Source: Curtobacterium sp. MCJR17_020 | GTDB lineage: Bacteria > Actinomycetota > Actinomycetes > Actinomycetales > Microbacteriaceae | Direction: 5' to 3' | Length of the DNA stretch: 64,000 bases | Assembly: GCF_003234365.2 (NCBI RefSeq) | Contig: NZ_CP126260.1 | Location: 1,116,001 to 1,180,000, forward strand | Part shown: positions 1 through 6,579 of the stretch, in pieces | Layout: each line of letters begins with the position of its first letter | Position numbering within the stretch: position 1 is the first letter of the stretch | The notes under the pieces: generated by a model | Seen by the model: only the letters and a program-made list of their open reading frames with translations | Database searches by the model: none | Told to the model about the DNA's origin: nothing | Position numbers and translations under genes: made by a program

Positions 1-1
1 C

Positions 2-535
2 ATCGCACGCGACTACGCGGCGAACGACCCCGACGTGGCCCGCTGGGTGCACCTCGCCTTCACCGACGCGTTCCTCCGGGCCGCGCAGCGCTGGGGCGGC
101 CCGATCCCCGGCGGTGCCGACGCCTACGTCCGCGAGTGGGCGATCGCCGGCCGGCTCATGCGCGTCGAGGACGCCCCGGAGTCCGAGGCCGAGCTCCGCG
201 CCCAGATGGACGGGTACCTCGACCGCGGCGAACTCGCGGTCACGGCCCGCACCCGCGACGTCGTCAAGTTCATCAAGAACCCGCCGCTCGCGCTGATGCT
301 GCGGCCCGGCTACCAGGCGCTGTTCCAGGGGGCCGTCTCGACGCTCGACCCCCGCCACCGCTCGATGCTCGGCCTGCGGGCGCCCGCGATCGGCCCCGTC
401 GAACTGCCCGTCGGCCGGGCGACCGGACTCGTGCTCGACGGGATCGGCGGGGTGCTCGGCAACCAGACGGGCACCGAGCGCGCTGCGCTCGTGCGCATCG
501 CGCGCCTCGAACGCGAGCGCGGCGCCGTCGCCTGA
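2..535 (+). CDS. MpaB/DUF2236-type oxygenase, C-terminal part (gene enters from upstream)
   Basis: The frame is open from the left edge of the window, so this is the 3' part of a longer gene; a GTG at 35 is internal. The visible 177 residues resemble the C-terminal half of the DUF2236 family (rubber oxygenase/MpaB-like haem proteins), with a WVHLAFTDAFLRA helix, a glycine/proline turn (GGPIPGG) and a YVREWAIAGRLM helix. The haem-ligand region would be upstream and is not visible, so the substrate cannot be stated. A strong hairpin follows 38 bases after the stop. Confidence 0.72.
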   Translation: MARDYAANDPDVARWVHLAFTDAFLRAAQRWGGPIPGGADAYVREWAIAGRLMRVEDAPESEAELRAQMDGYLDRGELAVTARTRDVVKFIKNPPLALMLRPGYQALFQGAVSTLDPRHRSMLGLRAPAIGPVELPVGRATGLVLDGIGGVLGNQTGTERAALVRIARLERERGAVA

Positions 536-572
536 CCCGACGGCGTGTCACGTGCACGAGACGCGACCACAA

Positions 573-618
573 GCGGACGGGAGGCCCGTGACCAGCTGGC
601 CACGGCCCTCCCGTCCGC
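573..618. terminator. Family-B (GGGAGGC) terminator hairpin
   Basis: An 18-bp inverted repeat with one mismatch (573-590 and 601-618, core GACGGGAGGCCCGTG) encloses a 10-base loop. It lies between the converging oxygenase and aldo-keto reductase genes and probably ends both transcripts. There is no T-tract, as is usual for actinobacterial terminators. Nearly the same stem recurs at 5861-5900. Confidence 0.8.
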
Positions 619-630
619 CTGGTGGGGGCG

Positions 631-1641
631 TCAGAAACCGGACGGCACCCGGGGCGTGTACGCGGACTCGAGTCGCGTCACCTCGTCGTCGGTCAGCGTG
701 ATCGCGGCGGCCGCGACCGCGTCGTCGATGTGGTGCTCCTTCGTCGCACCGACGATCGGCGCGCTCACCGCGGGCTTGCCCGCGACCCACGCGAGGGCGA
801 TCTGCGCCATGCTCACGCCGCGGTCACTCGCAATGGACTCGACGGCGCCCACGATCGCGCGGTTCGCGTCCTCGTCCTGGCGGTAGAGCGTCTTGCCGAA
901 CTCGTCGGTGCTCGCGCGCGAACCGGAGCCGTCGGCGTCCCACGGCCGGGTGACCTTGCCGCGGGCGAGGGGGCTCCACGGGATCACGCCGACGCCGGTC
1001 GCGTGCGCGAAGGGGTGCATCTCGCGTTCTTCCTCGCGTTCGAGCAGGTTGTACTGGTCCTGCATGCTGACGAAGCGGGTCCAACCGTGCAGGTCGGCGA
1101 CGTGCTGCATCTGCGCGAACTGCCACGTCCACATGCTGCTCGCGCCGAGGTAGCGGGCCTTGCCGGCCTTGACGACGTCGTGCAGCGCCTCCATCGTCTC
1201 CTCGATCGGGGTCACCGGGTCGAAGCGGTGGATCTGGTACAGGTCGACGTAGTCGGTGCCGAGTCGGGTCAGCGAGGCGTCGATCTCGTGCATGATCGCG
1301 GCGCGGGAGAGCCCTGCGCCGTTCCGACCAGGGCGCATCCGGTTGAACACCTTGGTGAGGACCTGGACGTCCTCGCGCGGGGCGAGCTCCTTGAGGAGCG
1401 TGCCGGTGATCTCCTCGCTGGAGCCGTCGGAGTACACGTTCGCCGTGTCGAAGGTGGTGATGCCGGCGTCGAACGCGCGACGGACGAAGGGGCGAGCCTC
1501 GTCGATGCCGACGCTCCACGCGTGCGAGCCGCGGTCCGGGGCGCCGTAGGACATCATGCCGAGGATCACGGTGCTGATCTCGAGGCCGGAGGCGCCGAGG
1601 CGGGTGGTGGTGACTGCGTTGCTCGGTGCTGCGTTGGTCAT
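631..1641 (-). CDS. Aldo/keto reductase, Kvbeta/YajO-like
   Basis: A 336-residue NAD(P)H-dependent oxidoreductase of the (beta/alpha)8-barrel aldo-keto reductase family, predicted cytoplasmic. The catalytic tetrad is visible: Asp and Tyr in FDTANVYSDG, Lys in VLTKVFN and His in YQIHRFDP; the cofactor region appears as PIVGATKEHHI. The ATG at 1641 overlaps the TGA of the upstream TIGR03086 gene by 4 bases, so the two genes form an operon with coupled translation. The frame stays open upstream to 2103, but the overlap and the family N-terminus (TTTRLGASGLEIS) favour this start. The carbonyl substrate cannot be predicted. Confidence 0.9.
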   Translation of the reverse strand: MTNAAPSNAVTTTRLGASGLEISTVILGMMSYGAPDRGSHAWSVGIDEARPFVRRAFDAGITTFDTANVYSDGSSEEITGTLLKELAPREDVQVLTKVFNRMRPGRNGAGLSRAAIMHEIDASLTRLGTDYVDLYQIHRFDPVTPIEETMEALHDVVKAGKARYLGASSMWTWQFAQMQHVADLHGWTRFVSMQDQYNLLEREEEREMHPFAHATGVGVIPWSPLARGKVTRPWDADGSGSRASTDEFGKTLYRQDEDANRAIVGAVESIASDRGVSMAQIALAWVAGKPAVSAPIVGATKEHHIDDAVAAAAITLTDDEVTRLESAYTPRVPSGF

Positions 1642-2204
1642 GCGCTCACCTTGGCATCGCGGCCTGTGACGGCGAGCAGGCGGACCTGGAGCGGGGCGTC
1701 CTCGTCGACGTCGACCGGGGCGGCGTACAGACCGGTGGCCGCGAGGTCCTCGATCTGCGGCTCGAAGTACTCCCACACCGCCTGCACGAGCTCGTCCGGA
1801 AGGGACTCGTCCGTGCCGGTCGCCCGCGCCAGGTCCCACGTGTGGATGGTGATGTCGCTGGTCTGCTCGGTGAGGTACTGGCCAGCCGGCACGACGTCGG
1901 TGCTGAGGTGCACGGGGGTGTCCTGCGGGGCGTTCCGCCAGGCATCGGTCGCCGCGGTCGCGAAGCGCTGCCACTCGGAGACGAGGTCGTCGCCGATGGA
2001 CTCGAGGTCGGCCTCCGCCTGGGCGTAGTCGCACCCGGTGAGGAGCTTCGGGATCCAGCGCTGCTCGTCCACCACGTGGGTGACGAGGTCGCGGGTGGTC
2101 CACTCGGAGTCGGGGGTGGCGGCGTCCCAGTCCGTCACGGCGGCGACGCGGCGGCCGAACTCGGCTGCCGCGAGGGCCTGCATCGCGATCCAGTCGGTGG
2201 CCAT
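1638..2204 (-). CDS. TIGR03086-family metal-binding protein (DinB/mycothiol-isomerase-like)
   Basis: A 188-residue protein of the actinobacterial TIGR03086 family, related to DinB-like and mycothiol-dependent maleylpyruvate isomerase N-terminal domains. The four-helix-bundle hallmarks are present: W-T-T-R-D-L-V-T-H-V-V-D-E near residue 42, ITIHTWDLARATG near residue 130, and a C-terminal extension. An AGGAG ribosome-binding site stands 7 bases before the ATG at 2204. It is first in a two-gene operon with the aldo-keto reductase. Its biochemical role is unknown; involvement in mycothiol chemistry is inferred only from fold membership. Confidence 0.85.
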   Translation of the reverse strand: MATDWIAMQALAAAEFGRRVAAVTDWDAATPDSEWTTRDLVTHVVDEQRWIPKLLTGCDYAQAEADLESIGDDLVSEWQRFATAATDAWRNAPQDTPVHLSTDVVPAGQYLTEQTSDITIHTWDLARATGTDESLPDELVQAVWEYFEPQIEDLAATGLYAAPVDVDEDAPLQVRLLAVTGRDAKVSA

Positions 2205-2355
2205 GGTGGTGCTCCTGTTCGTCGGGCTGGCGTGCGGTGCTTCGTGCGTGTGGTGCGGGGTGCGTGTCTCGTTGTAACTCGGAGGCTGGTGTGCGGATTC
2301 CCGTGCGTGTGGGCGTGCCCCTGTCCGCTGCCCAACGCTACGCCGCGGAGCCCGG

Positions 2356-2412
2356 CCGAGCGGGCGAAATGCCGCAGTCGTGCGCGTACCCACCCGACGT
2401 TTCCGCCCGTTC
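2356..2412. repeat. Family-A palindromic element (degenerate)
   Basis: The left arm GAGCGGGCGAAATGCC (2358-2373) matches the window-wide family; the right arm, ending GTTTCCGCCCGTTC, has decayed. It lies in the 536-base gap between the TIGR03086 gene and the yceI-like gene, which otherwise contains only a second copy and a terminator. Confidence 0.75.
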
Positions 2413-2482
2413 ACGCCCGCGCGGGGGATCGGTGCGCACTGCACTTGCTCACACCGGGCGTGCCAGCGCGTGGTCCCTGGGT

Positions 2483-2539
2483 GAGCGGACGAAATGCCGG
2501 GGTCGAGTTCGAGATGAGGCCGGTATTTCGCCCGTTCGC
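2483..2539. repeat. Family-A palindromic element
   Basis: Arms GAGCGGACGAAATGCCGG (2483-2500) and CCGGTATTTCGCCCGTTC (2520-2537) are inverted copies with a few mismatches. This is the second copy in the same gap, with a different central spacer from the first. Confidence 0.8.
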
Positions 2540-2650
2540 CCGGTTGCGCTCGCGACGGGGCGCCCGTTCGGGTCGCAGCGGCGGGCGGCGGGCGGCGGGC
2601 GGCCGGCGGCGGGCACGCGCGGCCGCCCGGAGCACGGCGGGGACGACGAA

Positions 2651-2678
2651 CGCCCCGGCTCCATGGGGAGCCGGGGCG
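2651..2678 (-). terminator. Terminator of the YceI-like gene
   Basis: A perfect 12-bp GC-rich stem (CGCCCCGGCTCC and its complement) closes on a 4-base loop ATGG, 62 bases past the stop codon of the minus-strand YceI gene. A second, bulged hairpin overlaps the stop codon itself (about 2718-2754). Confidence 0.8.
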
Positions 2679-2740
2679 CGTGTCTCGGGTTCGGGTGGTG
2701 CTGTTCGGTGCCTTCAGTCAGGCGGCGAGTCCGAAGGGAC

Positions 2741-3301
2741 TCAGGCCGCCTGGAGCACGAACTGGACGTCGAGGTTGATGGTCACGTCGTTGCCGAGGGT
2801 GAAGCCACCGGCCTCGAGCGCTGCGTTCCAGTTCACGCCGAACTCGGTGCGGTCGATCTTCGTGGTCGCCTCGGCGCCGAACTTGACCTGGCCGTAGCCG
2901 TCGGTCGTGAAGCCACCGAGCTCGGCCTTGAGGACGACGGGCTTGGTGACGCCGCGCAGGGTCAGGTCGCCAGCGATGTGCAGGTCGTCGCCCTTGGCCT
3001 CGATGCTCGTCGAGCGGAAGGTGAGCTGCGGGTGCTCCTCGGTGAGGAAGAAGTCGCTCGTCTTCAGGTGCTGGTCGCGCTGCTCCTGGCCGGTGTTGAT
3101 CGACGCGACGTCGATGTTCGCCTCGACGGTCGACTCGAGGGGGTTCTCCGCGGTGACGACGGTGGCGTCGAACGTCTCGAACTTGCCCTTGACCTTGCTG
3201 ATGGCGAGGTGGCGGACCGAGAAGGTGACCTCGGAGTGGGTGGGGTCGATCTTCCAGGTGCCGGTCTGGTAGCCGGGGATGGTCGTGGCGGTGAGCGTCA
3301 T
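2741..3301 (-). CDS. YceI-family lipid-binding protein
   Basis: A 186-residue YceI-domain protein. The family forms a lipocalin-like beta barrel that binds long isoprenoid or fatty chains. The typical start WKIDPTHSEVTFSVRH, central INTGQEQRDQHLKTSDFF, and LRGVTKPVVL followed by DRTEFGVNWN are all present, at full family length. No signal peptide is seen, so it is probably cytoplasmic, as for many actinobacterial members. AAGGA stands 8 bases before the ATG. The gene has its own terminator and a palindromic operator candidate at its promoter. Confidence 0.93.
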   Translation of the reverse strand: MTLTATTIPGYQTGTWKIDPTHSEVTFSVRHLAISKVKGKFETFDATVVTAENPLESTVEANIDVASINTGQEQRDQHLKTSDFFLTEEHPQLTFRSTSIEAKGDDLHIAGDLTLRGVTKPVVLKAELGGFTTDGYGQVKFGAEATTKIDRTEFGVNWNAALEAGGFTLGNDVTINLDVQFVLQAA

Positions 3302-3364
3302 GGTGGTCCTTCTTCCGAACGAGAGTCTGTGGTGCGACGCGATCCATGCGCCTGCATCAACCTG

Positions 3365-3405
3365 ATACTACGCCAGTGTGCACCCTTTTGGTTGAAGCGT
3401 CAACC
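3365..3405 (-). promoter_or_regulatory. YceI-gene promoter with operator-like palindrome
   Basis: On the minus strand TAGTAT (complement of 3365-3370) is a good -10 box. Just upstream of it, GGTTGA-AGCG-TCAACC (3390-3405) is a perfect 6-bp-arm palindrome over the -35 position. A further GGTTGATGC half-site lies downstream of the -10 (about 3355-3363). Actinobacterial yceI genes are often controlled by MarR regulators, but no regulator gene is adjacent here. Confidence 0.55.
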
Positions 3406-3410
3406 ATTGT

Positions 3411-4349
3411 TCACCGAAGCGTCGTGAAGCGGTGGTCGTGCGGTGCGCGGAACCCGGCTTGCAGAAGGCGTCTCACACGCTGTACGAACCGATCGACACC
3501 TCGGCCCACGTCGTCCGCAGTGGCCCGGACCAACCACCAGTCCACGTCCTTCAAGTGCTCACCGCGAGTGAGGTCCTTCCGGAAGGTGGCCGGGTCGGTG
3601 CGGTGGAGATCGCTCTCGTACTCGATCGCCACCCGTGCCGCGGGGTACGCGAGGTCCACGCACGCGATCCACCTGCCGTCCACGATCACGTCGTGGTTCA
3701 GGGCGGGTTCCGGGAGTCCACGGCGGACGAGGGCCAGCCGGGCCCTGGTCTCACCCGGGGAACGAGAACCCGGCCTGATCTCCGCGAGAGCGTGGCGCAG
3801 CTTCACGACGCCCCGGAGGCCGCGCCGCCGGCCGACTGCCCGGATGAGCTCGTCGAGCGTCACCCATCCGAGCCACCCGACGAGGGCGTCACCCGCGATG
3901 ATCAGTTCGTCGAGCGTCAACATCGTGCTCAGCGCGACGAACGTGTCCGCTGGCGTCGTCAGACGCACACCTCGGCTGTTGGTCGCACTGACCCTGCCGT
4001 GGTGGGCGCGGTGTCCGACCGCGCCGCGGACACGGAGCGCCTGGTCGACCCCGATCGTCGTGACGTGGAGCCGCGGTGTGCCCTCGAACCGGCGGGGGAG
4101 TGGGATGCCGAGGATCGCGGCGGCTGTGACGTGGCTGAACACCTGGTCGGGGCGCAGTCGGGGAGCCAGCGCCCGGGCGCGTTCGTCGACGGTTCGCGGC
4201 GGGACCGCGGATCGGGTGCCGTGGAACGGGCGAACGAGGTCACGGGCCTCGAGGCGGCCGCGGGACACCCCCCTATGCAGTGCGTCACGGACGCGGAACG
4301 AGGCGTCCCGCAGTGCCAACGGGAGTCGGCGTCTGGCGGTCATCTCCAC
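3411..4349 (-). CDS. AbiEi-antitoxin-like / DUF559-like hypothetical protein
   Basis: A protein of about 312 residues of a type common in Microbacteriaceae. An N-terminal winged-helix-like region with FSHVTAAAILGIPLP resembles the AbiEi antitoxin domain. The C-terminal half (DLAYPAARVAIEYESDLHR, then DVDWWLVRATADDV) resembles the DUF559/Vsr-like nuclease fold. No partner toxin gene is adjacent, so a toxin-antitoxin role is not supported; these proteins are usually orphans. The start is either GTG at 4349 or ATG at 4343. CTCCAC-ATC-GTGGAG forms a small hairpin across the start. Family-A repeats lie upstream. Confidence 0.75.
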   Translation of the reverse strand: MEMTARRRLPLALRDASFRVRDALHRGVSRGRLEARDLVRPFHGTRSAVPPRTVDERARALAPRLRPDQVFSHVTAAAILGIPLPRRFEGTPRLHVTTIGVDQALRVRGAVGHRAHHGRVSATNSRGVRLTTPADTFVALSTMLTLDELIIAGDALVGWLGWVTLDELIRAVGRRRGLRGVVKLRHALAEIRPGSRSPGETRARLALVRRGLPEPALNHDVIVDGRWIACVDLAYPAARVAIEYESDLHRTDPATFRKDLTRGEHLKDVDWWLVRATADDVGRGVDRFVQRVRRLLQAGFRAPHDHRFTTLR

Positions 4350-4442
4350 ATCGTGGAGCCGAGCGGGTGCGACGGTGGTGAGTCGCGCCTCCAGTGTGGA
4401 CGGCCCGCGGTCCAGGCGCCCTGTGGAGGAATCGCACCGCGG

Positions 4443-4502
4443 CCGAGCGGGCGAAACACCGGGGTCCGGCTGCGTGGCGACCGCGGCATTTCGCCCGCTC
4501 GC
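4443..4502. repeat. Family-A palindromic element
   Basis: Left arm GAGCGGGCGAAACACC and right arm GGCATTTCGCCCGCTC lie around a 28-base spacer. The left arm carries ACACC in place of ATGCC, the same variant as the copy at 10217-10280. It sits in the 489-base gap upstream of the aldo-keto reductase at 4839. Confidence 0.85.
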
Positions 4503-4628
4503 GGGGGCGCCCGCCGGCGCGGACCGCAGTGCTGCCCGCCGCCCGACAGTGCAGCGGTCGGGATCGCGGCGACGGCGTCAGCCCGCCCGTCGCGGGGAGG
4601 TTGCCGCGGCCACGACCTCAGCGACGAC

Positions 4629-4730
4629 GCGAGCGGGCGTATTGCCAGGGTGCCGCCGTCGGGCACGCCGGCATTTCGCCCGCTGGCGGGAGCCACGCTC
4701 GCGGGGGCCACGCTGGCGGGAGCCACGCCC
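4629..4730. repeat. Family-A element with a 15-bp tandem expansion
   Basis: The inverted repeat (arms 4629-4646 and 4670-4687) is followed directly by three 15-bp tandem units (GCGGGAGCCACGCTC-like, 4686-4730) that begin with the GCGGG of the right arm. The tandem array therefore appears to have grown out of the palindrome end. Confidence 0.8.
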
Positions 4731-4825
4731 GCGGCGACGGACCCCCCGCGACGCACCCCACCCCACCGCACCCCGCGGCGAGCGGCAGGCACTCGCGGGA
4801 CCCCTCACGTGTCGGCGGGCTCCAG

Positions 4826-4831
4826 TAGCGT
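4826..4831 (+). promoter_or_regulatory. Leaderless -10 box of the aldo-keto reductase
   Basis: TAGCGT ends 7 nt before the ATG at 4839 and no Shine-Dalgarno sequence is present. This geometry predicts transcription starting at the A of the start codon. Confidence 0.65.
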
Positions 4832-4838
4832 CGGGACC

Positions 4839-5843
4839 ATGGAATTCAGGTACCTGGGCAACTCCGGACTCAAGATCTCCGAGATCACCTACGGCAACTG
4901 GCTGACGCACGGCTCGCAGGTCGAGAACGACGTCGCCTCCCAGTGCGTGCGGGCAGCGCTCGACGCCGGCATCACCACGTTCGACACCGCGGACACGTAC
5001 GCCAACACCGCCGCCGAGACCGTCCTCGGCGAAGCACTCAAGGGCGAGCGGCGTGCTGGGCTCGAGGTCTTCACGAAGGTCTACTGGCCCACCGGCCCCA
5101 AGCAGCACAACGACGTCGGACTCTCCCGCAAGCACATCTTCGAGTCGATCAACGGCTCGCTGACCCGCCTGCAGACCGACTACGTCGACCTCTACCAGGC
5201 GCACCGCTACGACCACGAGACCCCGCTCGAAGAGACCATGCAGGCGTTCGCGGACGTCGTCCGTCAGGGCAAGGCGCTCTACATCGGCGTCAGCGAGTGG
5301 AACGCCGAGCAGATCCGCGCCGGCGCAGCGCTCGCGAAGGAGCTCGGCTTCCAGCTCATCTCGAACCAGCCGCAGTACTCGATGCTGTGGCGGGTCATCG
5401 AGGGCGAGGTCGTCCCCGCCTCGAAGCAGCTCGGCCTGTCGCAGATCGTCTGGTCGCCCATCGCGCAGGGCGTGCTGACCGGCAAGTACAAGCCGGGTCA
5501 GCCGCTGCCCGAGGGCTCACGCGCCACGGACGAGAAGGGCGGCGCGGACATGATCAAGCGGTTCATGCGCGACGAGGTCCTCGAGGCCGTGCAGCGCCTG
5601 CAGCCCGTCGCCGACCAGGCCGGCCTCACGCTCGCGCAGCTCGCGATCGCGTGGACGCTGCAGAACGACAACGTCGCCAGCGCCATCGTCGGCGCGTCGC
5701 GTCCGGAGCAGGTCACGGACAACGTCAAGGCAGCGGGCGTCACGCTCGACGCCGACGCGCTCGCCGCCATCGACAAGGCACTGGGTGGCCTCCCGGAGCG
5801 CGACGCGGGCAAGACCGTGTCCCCGGCGCAGCGCCCCGCCTGA
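4839..5843 (+). CDS. Aldo/keto reductase, potassium-channel-beta-like
   Basis: A 334-residue NADPH-dependent aldo-keto reductase. It begins MEFRYLGNSGLKISEITYGN, typical of the Kvbeta/AKR group. Tetrad residues are Asp and Tyr of FDTADTYANT, Lys of FTKVYW and His of YQAHRYDH; the NADP-binding part includes SAIVGASRPEQV. The frame is open back to 3432, but that part has no homology character and runs through family-A repeats, so the ATG at 4839 with its TANNNT box is chosen. It is monocistronic, ending in a strong hairpin. It is only distantly similar to the aldo-keto reductase at 631-1641. Confidence 0.92.
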   Translation: MEFRYLGNSGLKISEITYGNWLTHGSQVENDVASQCVRAALDAGITTFDTADTYANTAAETVLGEALKGERRAGLEVFTKVYWPTGPKQHNDVGLSRKHIFESINGSLTRLQTDYVDLYQAHRYDHETPLEETMQAFADVVRQGKALYIGVSEWNAEQIRAGAALAKELGFQLISNQPQYSMLWRVIEGEVVPASKQLGLSQIVWSPIAQGVLTGKYKPGQPLPEGSRATDEKGGADMIKRFMRDEVLEAVQRLQPVADQAGLTLAQLAIAWTLQNDNVASAIVGASRPEQVTDNVKAAGVTLDADALAAIDKALGGLPERDAGKTVSPAQRPA

Positions 5844-5860
5844 GACGCGACCCACCATCC

Positions 5861-5900
5861 GACGGGAGGCCCGTGGCGACGCCGCCACGGGCCTCCCGTC
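5861..5900. terminator. Family-B (GGGAGGC) terminator hairpin
   Basis: A perfect 18-bp stem (5861-5878 and 5883-5900, beginning GACGGGAGGCCCGTGGC) with a 4-base loop, 17 bases after the aldo-keto reductase stop. The outer stem is nearly the same as in the hairpin at 573-618, so the terminator is a dispersed repeat. Confidence 0.88.
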
Positions 5901-5916
5901 CGTTCTGCTGGCCACC

Positions 5917-5947
5917 TGCACAGACCGGTCCGGTCTGCACAGACCGG
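5917..5947. promoter_or_regulatory. Operator-like repeats upstream of the polysaccharide locus
   Basis: TGCACAGACCGG occurs twice as direct repeats (5917-5928 and 5936-5947). The interval also forms the palindrome CAGACCGG-T-CCGGTCTG (5921-5937). It lies about 105 bases before the GtrA start and could bind a regulator of the 6-14 kb locus; no candidate regulator is nearby. Confidence 0.4.
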
Positions 5948-6035
5948 CCGTCCGTACCCCGGATGAACGGCACGTGTCGTGGAACTGGCAGAAGCCTGGG
6001 TAAGTCCGTACCCCTTCCAAACCGCAATCCGGTTA

Positions 6036-6050
6036 CCCCCGAATCGGGGG
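6036..6050 (+). promoter_or_regulatory. CCCCCGA-A-TCGGGGG hairpin immediately before the GtrA start
   Basis: A 7-bp-arm palindrome ends two bases before the ATG at 6052 and occupies the place of the ribosome-binding site. TACCCCCG occurs again just inside the gene (6066-6073). It could mask initiation or be an operator; the sequence alone does not say which. Confidence 0.4.
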
Positions 6051-6051
6051 C

Positions 6052-6579
6052 ATGACCCGAACTGATACCCCCGTTCTGGTGTCACCCGACACCGGTGCGG
6101 TGCCGACCGTGCGACCCGGCACGGTCCGGCGCCTGCTCGCCACCGCGAGGCAACTCGCGTCGTTCGGCACGATCGGTGCCGTCTGCTTCGTCATCGATCT
6201 GGGCATCTACAACCTGCTGCGCGCCACCGTCATGCCCGACGGTCCCATCGCCGCGAAGATCGTGTCGGCCGTCGTGTCGACCGCCGTGGCGTGGATCGGC
6301 AACCGCTTCATCACGTTCCGTGCCGAGCGCCAGACCGGCCGCCGCGAGACCGTGCGCGAGGGCCTGCTCTTCGCCGCCACGAACCTGATCGGGCTCGGCA
6401 TCGCCGCGGCCTGCCTGTTCGTCTCGCACTACGTCCTCGGGTTCACCTCGACCCTCGCCGACAACGTCGCCGGCAACGGCGTCGGCCTCGTGCTCGGAAC
6501 CGCCTTCCGGTTCGCCGCGTACAAGGCCCTCGTCTTCCGTTCCACCGATGCTCGTCGCACGAAGGGGCTCGCCGCATGA
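6052..6579 (+). CDS. GtrA-family membrane protein
   Basis: A 175-residue GtrA-like protein with four predicted transmembrane helices (about residues 36-55, 65-85, 103-125 and 135-155) and the family pattern FGTIGAVCFVIDLGIYNLL ... WIGNRFITF ... FRFAAYKALVF. GtrA proteins are thought to move lipid-linked sugars across the membrane for surface polysaccharides. It is first in a tight operon: the GT2 start overlaps its stop by 4 bases. This supports a role in exporting or flipping a polyprenyl-sugar for the neighbouring glycosyltransferases. Confidence 0.9.
   Translation: MTRTDTPVLVSPDTGAVPTVRPGTVRRLLATARQLASFGTIGAVCFVIDLGIYNLLRATVMPDGPIAAKIVSAVVSTAVAWIGNRFITFRAERQTGRRETVREGLLFAATNLIGLGIAAACLFVSHYVLGFTSTLADNVAGNGVGLVLGTAFRFAAYKALVFRSTDARRTKGLAA

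Noticed and set aside
622..2028. Long open frame on the plus strand opposite the aldo-keto reductase and TIGR03086 genes
   Set aside because: It mirrors minus-strand genes with clear families; the length is a by-product of GC-rich codon bias.
3411..4349. Toxin-antitoxin system based on the AbiEi-like domain
   Set aside because: No AbiEii-type nucleotidyltransferase or other small partner gene is adjacent; the protein type is usually solitary in this lineage.
3432..4838. N-terminal extension of the aldo-keto reductase frame (total 803 codons)
   Set aside because: The extra 469 codons run antisense to the AbiEi-like gene and through family-A repeats; the family start and a TANNNT box place the ATG at 4839.
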